Assembly (NCBI GenBank): GCA_047967505.1
Contig: CM106541.1
Length of the DNA: 64,000 nt
Strand: one strand, 5' to 3'
DNA from: Dipteris shenzhenensis
Taxonomy: Eukaryota; Polypodiophyta; Polypodiopsida; Gleicheniales
Positions 46,124 to 57,415 of this stretch are shown here, in pieces (the stretch's first letter is position 1; each line of letters begins with the position of its first letter). Both the position numbers and the translations under genes were made by a program. The notes under the pieces were generated by a model that made no database searches, was not told the DNA's origin, and saw only the letters and a program-made list of their open reading frames with translations.

Positions 46124-48289
46124 AACAATTGGATCCACTCTCTTATCAAAACTCTCAAAGACCTATTCTTGACACATTCAAGAGGGGAGAACAAGAGAGA
46201 ATAGGCACAGCACAAGATTTGCAACAACTTGAGACTATTTTCCAAGAGCATGTTCAACTAATGCAAGAATTTAAAAATACTTGGCAACAAAAGTTAACAC
46301 AACTCAAGCAATAACTGCAAGAGGAACTAATCAAATGAACAAACTTGCTTCATGCCATGTAAAGCAAAACAATGAGATCCAAGACTTGAAAGAGAAGCTC
46401 ACTCAACTCAAACAAATGCTAGCAATTGACATTGTCCCCTCTCAAATATCTACACCGATTCTCAAAATTCAAAAGAAAGAGTCAATGATATCAAGATGAC
46501 ACGAAGACTCTCCAATAGGATTTGTTCAACAATCAACACCAAAGAGGACTCCAAAGCAAATGACTCAATCAAATGGCTACCCAACACATTGTCAACATGT
46601 AAACGTCAACAAAAAAGGCATTGGTCCTTTAGCAACAATGAGTATTCTCACAATCATATGCAATCTAAACAACCAAGGAAAAAATCTATTTGGATACAAA
46701 AGAAAAATATGCACCACTTTGTCCCCAATAGACATTAGCACTTGGATAGAAGATTAACTTGGGCATGGATTCCCAAAATATGCGTCAAGAAGATGGGGAT
46801 TTCCCATGTCCCAACAACAATTTCAAATATTGATAGACCATGCAATGTGCTAAAAGAAGTATGGGTACCTTGACTACAGTGTGTAGAGCCTACAAAGAGT
46901 GAGTCTATATCCACAAAAATGGGACACACGCCAAGCATGAAATTACCATTTACAAATATTCCTCAACATGAAGATATCCAGCCCATCCCAGCCACAAATT
47001 GAATGCTTTCAACATATGAAAACAATAAAACCCAAGAGATTGAAAACAGAGCAAATACAGATCTACATGCATCATCAAAAACTGACAAATCAATAGAGGC
47101 ATGCATCATTGAAGGATGGCACACAATTCAACGAGCATAACCCGATATGAACTCAAGTATCAACTCTCTATACTCTTCTAGCTTGCCAACATGCCGATTG
47201 ACTCAAGTACAAGAATAAAAAAGCTTCAACAAAATTCAAAGGCCAACATGATAGAAATTTCTCCAAGAGACATGTTCCCAATGATGAGTTTGGTCTTTGA
47301 AAGAAAGAATGTTAAAAACAAATAAATGGAGTGGCATTTGGTAAAACTCCATTTGGGGACTGCGAACCATGAATAATATCATGGTTTCTCAACCATGGCA
47401 TCAATTAATAAAATTTGCAGATATGATTCTCTTGAATCCTGCAACCTTGTAAGTTTGCATCTAGACACATAGGTTAGGTCTATATGCACATGCAGAAGTT
47501 TTTTCACTTTAGACACGATAGATGTACCAAATAAAACCCCATGGAAAAGGAAAGACACCACCATGTCAGGCACTCAATCTCAAAATCAAAGCACAGTCCA
47601 CAAGAATCCTTAGGTGAACAGGTGTTCTATCAAATATCTACTTTAGGCAGCACAAGACACCCAACAAGCTCCAAGCATGCAATTTCACTGTCTTTAGATA
47701 ATAGGAAGTTGATATAAGCACCACATCTGATCATAATGCAAAACAATACAAAAACAGGTACACTCAACTCAAGTTATTGACATTCTCAATACCAAAAATT
47801 CACCCATGGCTCAGAAGCCATACATGCAAGTGCTAAGACCTCATCATCAAACACCTCATCCATTATTCTCTTAAGAATTCCTTTCAAAAAACAATGAATC
47901 AAATACCAAGTTTCAAGGAAGACATACATTCTATATAAAAAGAATTCATCAAGCATAAGAGAATATTTTTGTGAGCCAAATTTGATGCCAGAAAAGGTAA
48001 TCAAACACAAGGCCTCTCAACATGTGAATCTACATACCATGTACAAGAAAAACACAAGAAATTCTAAGAATTATCAAAAGAAAAAATTATGCAATCTACA
48101 AGAGAAGAGAAACTTTGCACACACTCAACAACAAGGCAAGGCTACTTCGATGACATAATCACATCAAAAGAAGGTACATTAGACCAACCCCAACAACCAA
48201 ACAACTCCATGGAAGGAACAATGTTCACAAATATTACCACTCAAAGCATCGGATACTCGAGGATGGGCAATCAAATTGGTCTGGGGGAA
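46124..48289 (+). other. Element B 3' internal region
   Basis: A-rich DNA with short plus-strand frames. One near 46,330-46,440 is coiled-coil-like (EIQDLKEKLTQLKQ). No protease, reverse transcriptase or integrase motif is visible. It ends in the polypurine tract CTGGGGGAA (48,281-48,289), directly before the 3' LTR. Confidence 0.6.
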
Positions 48290-49108
48290 TGTTCACTCTG
48301 CGGTAACAAGGGACGAAAGTACAATCTAGAGCAACGAAGATGAGATCATTGTGTGTGTAGAGTAGTGGCAAAGCTTTGCTTATAATATCTTGATGCTAAA
48401 ATATGGTATGATGAATCTTAAAGAATGAGGATAGCCAAAATCCTCTCTAGAAAAGATCTAATCATACTTGCAAAATCAAGATCTAGAGAGAGAAATACTA
48501 AAAGCCTACACTTTTTGAGGTCCCCCCACTTTGTGTAGAAACCGAAAAGGTCCCCCCACTTTGTGTAGAGACCCAAAATGTCCCCCTACTTTGTGTAGAG
48601 ATCCAAAATGTCCCCCAACTTTGTGTAGAGACTTAAAGGTCCCCCCACTTTGTGTAGAGACTCAAAGGTCCCCTCACTTTGTGTAGAGACCCAAAATCTA
48701 GCTTGCCCCTTGGCCCGGCCATCCTCTCATTGTTTTCAGATCTTGTTAGATCCATACAACTTAGCCAATCTGGAGCCAACCATCATGATTCGATAGTTCT
48801 TGGGAATCCTCCTTTGTAGAGGAGCTTAATTCAATTATAATCCAGTCTTCTGGAAATGTATGGGCAAATCCCCTTCTAAACCCTTAAACTCCCATGGAGG
48901 TTAGAGCCTCCAACAATCGTTGTGATCGTGCCCTTTTTCTCACCCACGTGCGCATGAGATTTGCTTGCCATGCTTTAGCCTACACCTCTCACCAGAATAC
49001 GACTCGAGGACCTATGCTACACTTGTGAACACCTATGCTACAATGAGCAATGACATGACTGTAGGTGACCAACACCCTCAGAACCTATACTTGGGAGAAA
49101 CAGTGACA
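48290..49108 (+). repeat. 3' LTR of element B
   Basis: 819 bp. It begins TGTTCACTCTGCGG after the polypurine tract and ends CAGTGACA, followed by the ACATAG target duplicate. The minisatellite of CCCCCACTTTGTGTAGAGACC units (48,513-48,690) has more copies than in the 5' LTR. The CCT microsatellite and TATA segment of the 5' LTR are missing, so the two LTRs have diverged by large internal changes. Confidence 0.8.
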
Positions 49109-49114
49109 ACATAG

Positions 49115-50235
49115 AGAAACAGTGCTTTAGAATGACAGATGACCTTCTTTCTTACCACCACAAGGCACCATTTCAACCTCAATTGTTTCTTCCCCAAGCT
49201 ATGCATGAATAGTTCATGCACTCATTTCATGATGGGAGAGGTGATATGGGGTTCTTGAAGGCCCTCAACAAGCTAAAGATAAACTTTTACTGGCCCAAGA
49301 TACGAAAGGCTCTCCATGCTTATCTCCAATCATGTGTATTTGCCAACAATTCAAGAGCCCGACCATGAAGTCGGCTAGCGATCTACAATCAATTTCAGTT
49401 ACTCAAACTTTTGAGTTAATCACTTATAATATAATGGGCCCTTTTCCTATTTCTAGCTATGGAAACAATTACATCATCATGCTCACGGATTACCTGACAT
49501 GCTAGAAGATAGCTTGGCTACTCAAATCAATCACAACTTCTAATGTCGCTAATTTTTTGATCCACAACTTGATGCACTACATGGTTGTCCCGAGCATTTG
49601 CTATCTGATCAGGGAAGCAACTTCAAGTCCACAGTGATGAAGGTTGTAGCTAACAAGTTGAATATTAAGTAACAATTCACAAGCCCTGATTGCCCCGACT
49701 GCAATGGACTCACCAAGCGGTTGAACAAGATGATTAAATTAATGCTTTCCATGTACATTGATCAAGAGCACACCAATTAGGACGTGTCATTGCCATTTGT
49801 TGTCTCGCAGCATACAATACGGCTTTGTAGGAATCAACCTGACTCAGTCCATTTGAACGTTTGTTTGGTCGACCTCCAAATTTTTTGCATGAAGTTTTTT
49901 TGATAGACCAAAGCAAAATCAAACACAAGCAAGCCAAACAATGGGAATCTTACCATTGCTCTCTCTTTTCTCATCTCATATGAAGAAAGCTCAATCCAAA
50001 CAACAACTTCTCTACAACAAGAAGCATTGGCAAGTCACATTTTTAGCAGGTGACTTTGTAATGGTCCATGTTCTTGGCTCAATGGGTTGGACCATACAAG
50101 ATCATCAAGCCAGTAGGCAAGACCACATACGAATTGCAACGCTATACTCCAAATCGATGCAAGATGAACATAGCTGCCCACATTGCTCACATAAAGACTT
50201 ATCATGTCCGCAATGTCAATTTTTTGGGGGAAGGA
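49115..50235 (+). pseudogene. Integrase of gypsy element A
   Basis: Continues the pol of element A after the nested insertion. The start reads FRMTDDLLSYHHKAPFQPQL, then the zinc-binding HDGRGDMGFLKALNK and a Cys pair (one Cys decayed). The core has the first Asp in LITYNIMGPF-like sequence (Asp to Asn), the second Asp in LSDQGSNF near 49,605, and the catalytic Glu position reading GLTKRLNK near 49,711, where a Lys replaces Glu. The C-terminal domain includes AGDFVMVHV near 50,047. Frameshifts and stops are frequent. Loss of catalytic residues alone would inactivate it. Confidence 0.8.
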
Positions 50236-50238
50236 AGA
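50226..50238 (+). promoter_or_regulatory. Polypurine tract of gypsy element A
   Basis: GGGGGAAGGAAGA lies immediately before the 3' LTR start TGTGACGATGG. Confidence 0.75.
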
Positions 50239-50678
50239 TGTGACGATGGAGTTGCCATTATTTGCTTAGTCGATTACCAAGTGGCATCCTGGCCATGTAG
50301 GATAGGCCATGTGGTTGTTGAGTCATCTCCACGGCATCAGATAGCTACCAGGAGGGCATGATAGATACCTCATCTAGATAGCAGATACCTCATCTAGATA
50401 GCATACCAGAAGGGCATGACAGATACCTCATCTAGATAGCAGACATCGTTCTATCATGGGCTTCTTGCGTATACTATCTAGACCATCATCGGGTATATCT
50501 TGACACTTGACCAACCTATATTTTGCATGGAGATGTTGATGCCATCAGCTCCGTTAAGGAACCAAGAGCCGTTTGTAGGCTATTGTAAATCATGTATAAT
50601 TTGATTTGGCTAATAGAGAAGAGCACAAACTTGAGCCACGCATTCACTTCTTGCTTTCTCTATTTCATAGTCATTACA
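50239..50678 (+). repeat. 3' LTR of gypsy element A
   Basis: 440 bp, matching the 5' LTR at 34,570-34,858. It has an extra segment at about 50,336-50,545 with a three-fold GATACCTCATCTAGATAGCA repeat, absent from the 5' copy. It ends CATAGTCATTACA. The young copia element is inserted 157 bp downstream. Confidence 0.75.
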
Positions 50679-50830
50679 ATATAGAAAGCACAAAGGCAGT
50701 TGGAAGTTTTGAGGAGCATCGGGTTAATTATTCACAGGGGAGCTAATCGATGGTATAATCTATGTTTATTAATCACGCTCTGCGGAGCCACTATTACTAA
50801 GCCAATAACAATTTATCAACATCCTTAGGA

Positions 50831-50835
50831 CCTAT
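50831..50835. repeat. Target site duplication, left (copia element 3)
   Basis: CCTAT, identical to 56,734-56,738, flanks the LTRs of the copia element. Confidence 0.9.
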
Positions 50836-51005
50836 TGTGGGGGTTAAAGGTCAATGTGCCTTTACCCCGGTTATGTACAATACTCAAACACATATATAAA
50901 TGAATGAAAAAGAAGATTAGGGTGGTTATGCACCCACCAAACTTGTGTGGCTCTCTGTCTCTCTCTCTTCTTCGTCCGTTCTTGCTTCCGTTGAGAGCAC
51001 TCTCA
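50836..51005 (+). repeat. 5' LTR of copia element 3
   Basis: Begins TGTGGGGGTTAAAGG and ends GCACTCTCA. The TATA box CATATATAAATG lies at 50,890-50,901, so transcription probably starts in the second half. At 170 bp it is very short for a copia LTR. Confidence 0.95.
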
Positions 51006-51007
51006 AC

Positions 51008-51024
51008 TGGTATCAGAGCTCGGG
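51008..51024 (+). promoter_or_regulatory. Primer binding site (tRNA-iMet)
   Basis: TGGTATCAGAGCTCGGG is the canonical plant copia primer site, complementary to the 3' end of initiator tRNA-Met, two bases after the LTR. Confidence 0.95.
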
Positions 51025-52443
51025 TGATCTAGCTGAGCGTGCGTGAATGCTTGAAGCTCGGTAGCTCTATGGAAGAAGGAGAAGCTCTGTGGGAAGCTTT
51101 GTGGGTGACTTTACTTGCATCCGAGTGTGCAGAGACCTTGGAGGAACCTTTGGAAAAGTCACTTTGGCTTTGCGACGTGGTTTTGAGAGCCTGTTAAGTG
51201 GTTTGAAAGAAAAAGTCGTTTTTTGAGCTTTTCCCTATTCCGTTCGACGATAGAGACTCCATATTGACTTGTAGAGGCAATTATTGCTTGCTTTTGGTGT
51301 CCACTTCACTTCAGGAGCTTGGAAACACCTTCATTCTTGAATCTGGGGTTATTTCATTAGATTTCAGACTCACTGTCTCAGTTCGTGCGTTTTTTGCCCG
51401 GGTGTTGGAACTCAAGTTTGGAGCAACCATTTGTAGATCTGTCAGTTCCGGTGGACTCAAGAGGTCCTAAAACTACTATGTTGCTCATCATTCGCACTCC
51501 GGTGGAGTTTACAAATAGCTCTGTTTCCAAAAACGTTTTTCAGTCCGTGTGTTCGACCCAGTGATTGAGACCACGGTTTCCAAAACCGTCTGTCCCATTG
51601 CGTTCCGGACGCCCAAAAACCCCTACCTATCAGTTCTTGTGCGATTCGGTGGAGGATTTTCAGAGTTATAGATCTCTGTGTATTCGATTTTGTCTCTCTG
51701 TTATGCATTTTTCATTCTAAGGTTTTGAAACCTTAGATTTATGCCACATGGCAGTGGATAAGTGTTGACTCCCATTTCTCACTCATCGGTTGGGATTTTG
51801 GAGTTCTGGCAAAAGAGAGATATTTGTAGATTTTCTTGTTGAGTTCGATTATGCAATGGCGCCCATGTTTTGAGGCATCTCAGGTTTTATTTTCAGTAGC
51901 GGTCATTACCGTGGGACTATGATTTCTTGAGCATACCTTATGCAGATCACTCTGGTTGCAGTTTGAGCAATGTGCGCTCATTCGTGGTATGCATTGGGTT
52001 GCAATGGATGATTTATAGGCCATTTGGATGCATTGCGGTCCTTGTTGGATGCGCTGATAGGCCCAAATTGCCTTGTGGGATGCTATTTTTTATGGACGCT
52101 TTGCACATGGATGCTATTTTATGCTGAGGGACAGCTTTGACACATTGCAGGTGATGCATTGATAGTGCTATGCTCTCTTGGATGAGATATTATTGATGCA
52201 TATGCCAGTGGACGGTGTTTATGCTTGAGTCATTTGGCACTTATTGGCATTTTCTTTTGGGCTAGATTTGCTCATATGGATGCATAGTATATGCACATGA
52301 GTCAGATGCATCTTTTGATGCCTTGAGCTTTGAGTTTTGGTGATATTTCACTCTATTGTGGCATACACATTTGGGTGCACCTGGTGTTTGGTGTGATTCT
52401 CTCTTGCAGGCACTAGCATTTGGGATTTTGTTTTATTTGCATC
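51025..52443 (+). other. Long untranslated leader of copia element 3
   Basis: About 1.4 kb between primer site and gag start, containing only short frames with several upstream ATGs. The second half has loosely repeated GCATTTTATGC / GGATGC-type phrases. It presumably holds packaging and dimerisation signals. Such a long leader with many upstream ATGs suggests either splicing or internal initiation for gag translation; neither is shown. Confidence 0.7.
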
Positions 52444-55400
52444 ATGGCATCCTCTTCCATGTCTGAAAAGGAGCTTTTTAGCATTAAAAAGTTTGATGGG
52501 ACAAACTTTTCTTTGTGGAAAGAACAAATAAGGGATGTGCTTATTCAAAAGAAGCAGATTAAACCCTTGACAGGGATTGAAGCTAAGCCTGCAAATATGT
52601 CTGAGGATGATTGGAATGAGTTGGATGCATTAGCAAAGTCTACTATTAGACTTCATCTTGCAGAGTCAGTTTATTTCACAGTAGTAAATGAGCAGACTAC
52701 GGAAGATTTGTGGAAGACACTGTGTGCCACTTATGAGAAGGAAACTGCCTCTAATAAAGTTTACCTCATGAAGAGGTTGTTTGAGCTGCAGATGAAGGAA
52801 GGGGTCTCCATTTCTTCTCATTTGAATGAATTCAATATTATTTTCAGCCAGCTTCAGGCTCAGAAGATGAATTTTGATGCGGAGACTAAGGCAATATTTC
52901 TCTTATGTTCATTGCCATCCTCATGGGATACCTTCCATATAGCTGTCAGTAACTCTGCACCTGGTGGAGTACTGAAATTTGATGATGTTGTGGGTAGCTT
53001 GTTGGCCGAGGAGATTAGACGGAAGTCTATGGATGGCAACAAGCAGGATGCAGCCTTAAATGTGCAAAGGGGCAGATCACAGTTCAGGGGGAAGTCCCAA
53101 GAAAGAGGGAAGTCACGTAGCAAATCCAGGGCACGGAACATTGAGTGTTACCACTGTGGCAAGAAGGGCCATATGAAAAAGGATTGCTACAAGAAGCTGA
53201 AAAGAGAGCAAAAGGATAAGAAAAAGAAAGCAAATTGGGGTGCAAATCAAAAGGAAGAGAGTCCAAGGGAGGACAAAGGAAAAGTGAAGATCGAGGAGAT
53301 CAATGCAGTCACACATGATGGTGACAATGAGGTTCTCTTCATGCCTAGTTTATCTACAGAGTTGCTTACCACTTCAGATGATGCATATTCCCAGGATTGG
53401 ATTTTGGATTCTGGTGCTTCATTCCATGTTACTCCCCATAGGGAATGGTTCTCCACTTATGATAGTGGAAAGACAGGTTGTGTGCATCTTGGAAATGACT
53501 ATGCATGTGACATAGTGGGAGTAGGTGACATAAAGTTTTCTTTTGCAAATGGGTCTGCATTTGTTTTGAAACATGTGAGACATGTGCCTAAGCTGACCAA
53601 GAGTCTTATTTCAGTGGGTCAGCTAGATGATGCTAGTTTTCACACCACTTTTGGCTTTCAGAGTTGGAAAATTCAGAAGGGCTCTATGCTTTTGTTCAGG
53701 GGTGCCAAGTGTGGGACTTTGTATCCCTTACATGTATCAGGGGTATTTGATCATGTTGTTGCAATAACCGAGCAGCCAAGCACTTCTTTGTGGCATTGCA
53801 AGTTGGGGCACATGAGCCAGAATGGAATGAAACTCTTATGCCGTTTGGGTTATGTGCCCCATTTGAGTTTCTCTGATTTTGAATTTTGTGAGCATTGTCT
53901 CTATGGAAAGCAGACTAAATCAGCCCATAAAAGAAGGGGAAAGAAAGAGTTTGAAATACTTGATTTAGTGCATTCAGACGTATGTGGTCCCATGCCTACA
54001 CGGTCATTAGGCGGGGCTGAACACTATGTGACATTCATTGATGATGCAACTATGAAAGTGTGGGCTTACGCTATAGCTCGAAAGAGTGATGTGTTCTAGG
54101 TATTTCAGAAATGGCTGGCCTTGGTTGAGAATCAGTCAGGTAGAACGCTTAAATGCCTACGGATTGACAATGGTGGAGAGTATCTCTCTCATGACTTTCA
54201 GCATTTCTGTGATACACGTGGGATTAAGAGGGAGCTCACATCCCCTCGTACTCTAGAGCAAAATCCAGTTGCAGAAAAGATGAATCGTACCATTCAAGAA
54301 AGGTTGCAATGCATGCTTTCCAATGCAAGTCTTTCTAGTGGTTTTTGGGCTGAGGCAATGAAGACTGCAGTGCATGTGATCAATAGATCACCTAGTAAGA
54401 GTTTGGATGGTGGTATTCCTGAAGAGGCATGGAGTGGCAAGAAGCCCTCTTACTCTCATTTGCGTATATTTGGGTGTGAGGCATATGCACATGTGCCAAA
54501 AGAGCTTCGAAAGAAGCTAGATCCTAAGTCTAGGAAATGCATCTTTCTGGGTTATGGTGAAAGTGGAGAGATGGGCTATCGTCTCTGGGATCCAGAAGCA
54601 AAGAAGGTCATATGCAGCCATGATGTAGTCTTCAATGAGAAAAAGATGCATAAGGCACCCATGAGGGATGTGGAAATGAGAAGAATCACTTTCCAGGATG
54701 TGAATCCACCTACATATGTTGATAGACAGCAAGCTGTCCATGCACCAAATGTGCAAGAAATGGTACCACCAAGTACTCCCACATGTATACAATCAAGGGT
54801 AGATGATGAATCATCTATTGGTGGAAATGATGAGCCAAATGTGGCTGATATGCAAGTGGGACAGCAAGCTGAAATGCCCTTGAGAAGATCATCTAGAGTG
54901 TCTAGACCGCCTGATAGGTTTGTTCCCGGGGTAGACTATGTGATGCTTACTGATTGCAGGGAGCCTTCTTGCTACAGAGAGGCTATGATGCGTGAGGATC
55001 AACGCAAGTGGGAGTATGCTATGCAATCAGAGATGAGTTCACTTAAGAAGAATAAGACTTGGGACTTGGTTTCTTTGCCACATGGAAAGAAAGCATTGCC
55101 ATGTAAATGGGTCTACAAAATGAAGGTCACAGGTGATGATGTGCCTAGGTACAAGGTCCGTTTGGTTGCTAAAGGATTCAAGCAAGAGAAGGGTGTGGAC
55201 TTTGATGAGATATTCTCTCCAGTTGTGAAGATGACCACACTTAGATGCATGCTTGGACTAGTGGCATCAGAGGATATGGAGCTTATGCAGATGGATGTCA
55301 AGACAGCTTTCTTGCATGGGGATTTGCATGAGGAAATTTACATGGTGCAGCCAGAAGGCTTTGAAGAAAAGGGCAAAGAGCATTTAGTTTGCAAGCTGAA

Positions 55401-56510
55401 GAAGAGTCTCTATGGTCTTAAACAAGCACCTAGAGAATCGTATCAGAAGTTTGATGCTTTCATTCGGTCCCAGGGTTTTAGAAGGAGTGAAATTGATCAC
55501 TGCCTCTACACTAAAAGGACTAAGGATAGTAGCATGATAATCTTGGCACTATATGTGGATGATATGCTATTGGCTAGTAAGAATACTTATGAGCTAGATG
55601 CATTAAAGGCCAAGTTGCATGAGGCTTTTGATATGAAGGATTTGGGATTTGTAGGTCATATTCTTGGTATGCGCATCACGCGTGATCGGAGTAGGAAACT
55701 CCTTTGGCTTTCACAAAAAGAGTATGTTACAAAAGTATTGCAGCGTTTCAATATGGAGGGGGGGAAGGAGTGAGTACTCCATTGTCTCCATATGTGAAAC
55801 TGAGTCATACAGATAGTCCCAAATCAGATGAGGAGAGGGCCATGATGGCCAAGGTTCCTTATGCATCAGCAGTTGGGAGTCTTATGTATGCTATGATAGC
55901 TACTAGACCAGACATTGCATTTGCAGTGGGAGTTGTTAGCCGGTATATGGCTAATCCAGGAAAGAGGCATTGGGAGGCAGTTAAGTGCATCATGAGGTAC
56001 ATGAAGGGTACCAAGGAGATGTGCATCTGCTTTGGTAGAGGAGACATGCCTGTAGTTGGGTACACAGATTCAGACTATGCAGGGCATGTGGATAGTAGGA
56101 GATCCACTTCTGGTTATGTGTTCACCTTTGCAGGTGGTGCAGTGTCGTGGATGTCTCATGCACAGAAGTGCGTGGCTTTGTCTACCACAGAGGCTGAGTA
56201 TGTTGCAGCCACAGAGGGTTGCAAGGAGGCTATATGGCTTGATCAGCTAGTGGGAGATTTGGGGATTCATACAGGTGTACCGACATTGCATAGTGATTCC
56301 ATGAGTGCTATTCAGCTAGCTCGGAATCTGGTCTTTTATGCAAAGACCAAACACATTGAGGTCAGGTACCATTTCATCAGGGAGGTACTTGAGGACAAGT
56401 GCATAGAGCTTGTCAAGGTTCATACAGATGATAACCCTGCAGATATGTTGACGAAGAGTCTACCTAGTCAGCGGTTTGAGTATTGTCGTGTATTGATGGG
56501 CATTGGATAG
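52444..56510 (+). pseudogene. Copia gag-pol polyprotein with one stop and one frameshift
   Basis: The start at 52,444 (MASSSMSEKELFSIKKFDG) is preferred to an upstream in-frame ATG at 52,420 because copia gags begin this way. Gag has the capsid-like helical block and the zinc knuckle CYHCGKKGHMKKDC (53,146-53,187). The protease has WILDSGASFHVT (Asp at 53,407). Integrase has the HHCC region (WHCKLGHMS, CEHCLYGK), the first Asp in HSDVCGP near 53,977, RIDNGGEY near 54,163, and Glu in AEKMNRTIQ. An in-frame TAG at 54,097 lies between the first and second Asp. Reverse transcriptase has MDVKTAFLHGDL and the catalytic YVDD at 55,552-55,563. A 1-nt deletion near 55,765-55,770 moves RNase H (ALSTTEAEYVA, TKHIEVRYHFIRE) into the next frame, ending at 56,510. 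Confidence 0.95.
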
Positions 56511-56552
56511 TATGCTCACTGGTTGTTCTCCCTTAAAGGCACATTGTCCTTT

Positions 56553-56563
56553 AAGTGGGAGGT
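56553..56563 (+). promoter_or_regulatory. Polypurine tract of copia element 3
   Basis: AAGTGGGAGGT precedes the 3' LTR start directly, 43 bp after the polyprotein stop. Confidence 0.8.
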
Positions 56564-56733
56564 TGTGGGGGTTAAAGGTCACTGTGCCTTTACCCCGGTT
56601 ATGTACAATACTCAAACACATATATAAATGAATGAAAAAGAAGAGTAGGGTGGTTATGCACCCACCAAACTTGTGTGGCTCTCTGTCTCGCTCTCTTCTT
56701 CTTCCGTTCTTGCTTTCGTTGAGAGCACTCTCA
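56564..56733 (+). repeat. 3' LTR of copia element 3
   Basis: 170 bp, matching the 5' LTR with five differences that I can count (CAAT/CACT, GATTAG/GAGTAG, two in the CTCT-rich part, and GCTTCCG/GCTTTCG). It is followed by the target duplicate CCTAT at 56,734-56,738. Confidence 0.95.
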
Positions 56734-56738
56734 CCTAT

Positions 56739-57050
56739 TTCCTATCCTTGGAATTCCATATGAAAGAATGAGCTTCATCCTAATAGACTGCTAAAATTCC
56801 TAACCCCTACTCTAATGGCTCTCTCTACTTCTAAAATTCCTAACTCCGACTCTAACAATGATTCTCAGCTTGAATCACTTGCATCCGATTCCTAATTTGG
56901 TGAACAAAATTTTGGGAGGTTCAAGTGGGGAGTTGCTTGACAGGTTAGGGTGGGAGAGCAAGGCGAGAGATAGTTAATTAATTAGTTGTTAGAAGCAAAC
57001 TAATATAACTTAGAAGCCAATTAATTAGTTGTTAGAAGTTAATTAATCAA
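56739..57050. other. No gene recognised
   Basis: A short AT-rich segment between the copia element and a pyrimidine-rich block. A small repeat (TTAATTAGTTGTTAGAAG) occurs twice near 56,975-57,040. Confidence 0.5.
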
Positions 57051-57415
57051 CCTCCCTTGCCTCCCTCCCTTTGTTGTTGTTGCCTTCCTCCACCTCGTCG
57101 CCTACCCTCAGCCTCCTCCCTCACTGCGCACACTCCGCCTTGCCTTCTCACCTACCTCTCCACATCTCTCTCTTCTCTCCTCTTCCTCCATTGCCCTGTC
57201 GTGCCCCCCCCTTCCCCCCCTCTCTGCCCCCCCCTTGCTCAACTCAGCCCCCTTTTCTCCTCTCTCACGCAGCTCAGCCCCCCCCTTTCCTCCGTCTCCC
57301 CTCAGCCCTCTCCCTCCACATTCTTCCCTCTCTCCCCCCTACCCTATCCCTCTCCCTCTGTGCCCTTCTCCCTCGACTCTCCCTCTCCCTGCCCCTCCCT
57401 CCACCTCATATACTT
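57051..57415. repeat. Pyrimidine-rich low-complexity block
   Basis: CT/CCC-rich plus strand, similar in kind to block P but without clear shared order. Ser/Pro/Leu-rich frames across it are artefacts. Confidence 0.8.

Larger units (their letters stand above)
37815..49108 (+). mobile_element. LTR element B (gypsy-type LTRs, gag only), nested in element A
   Basis: It begins TGTTCACTCTAC and ends ...GTGACA. ACATAG occurs just before (37,809-37,814) and just after (49,109-49,114), a 5-6-bp target duplication. It has a 5' LTR, a gypsy-type primer site, a long pyrimidine-rich leader, a broken gag-like gene, a polypurine tract (GGGGGAA at 48,283) and a 3' LTR. No pol of its own is seen. The reverse transcriptase fragment inside it is a duplicated piece of element A. 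It also contains a copia fragment. It probably relied on other elements for replication. Confidence 0.75.
34570..50678 (+). mobile_element. Ty3/gypsy element A, split by nested element B
   Basis: Outer element: 5' LTR 34,570-34,858, gag, protease, reverse transcriptase and RNase H to 37,808, then an 11.3-kb insertion (element B), then integrase at 49,115-50,235, a polypurine tract, and 3' LTR 50,239-50,678. The coding sequence on either side of element B reads as one RNase H-to-integrase linker once the insertion is set aside. Domain order is the gypsy type (integrase last). All genes are broken. The flanking 5-mers (GATAT and ATATA) do not match as a target duplication. Confidence 0.8.
50836..56733 (+). 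mobile_element. Young Ty1/copia retrotransposon (element 3), nearly intact
   Basis: 5,898 bp bounded by two 170-bp LTRs that differ at five positions by my reading (about 3%), with a perfect 5-bp target duplication CCTAT. It has a primer site two bases after the 5' LTR, a long leader (51,025-52,443), a gag-pol frame in copia order (integrase before reverse transcriptase) and a polypurine tract. Only two lesions are visible: a TAG codon in integrase and a 1-nt deletion before RNase H. It is the youngest full element in the window. Confidence 0.95.

Noticed and set aside
50831-56738. An infectious endogenous virus (for example with an env gene)
   Set aside because: Domain order and content are those of a Ty1/copia retrotransposon; there is no frame between pol and the 3' LTR.
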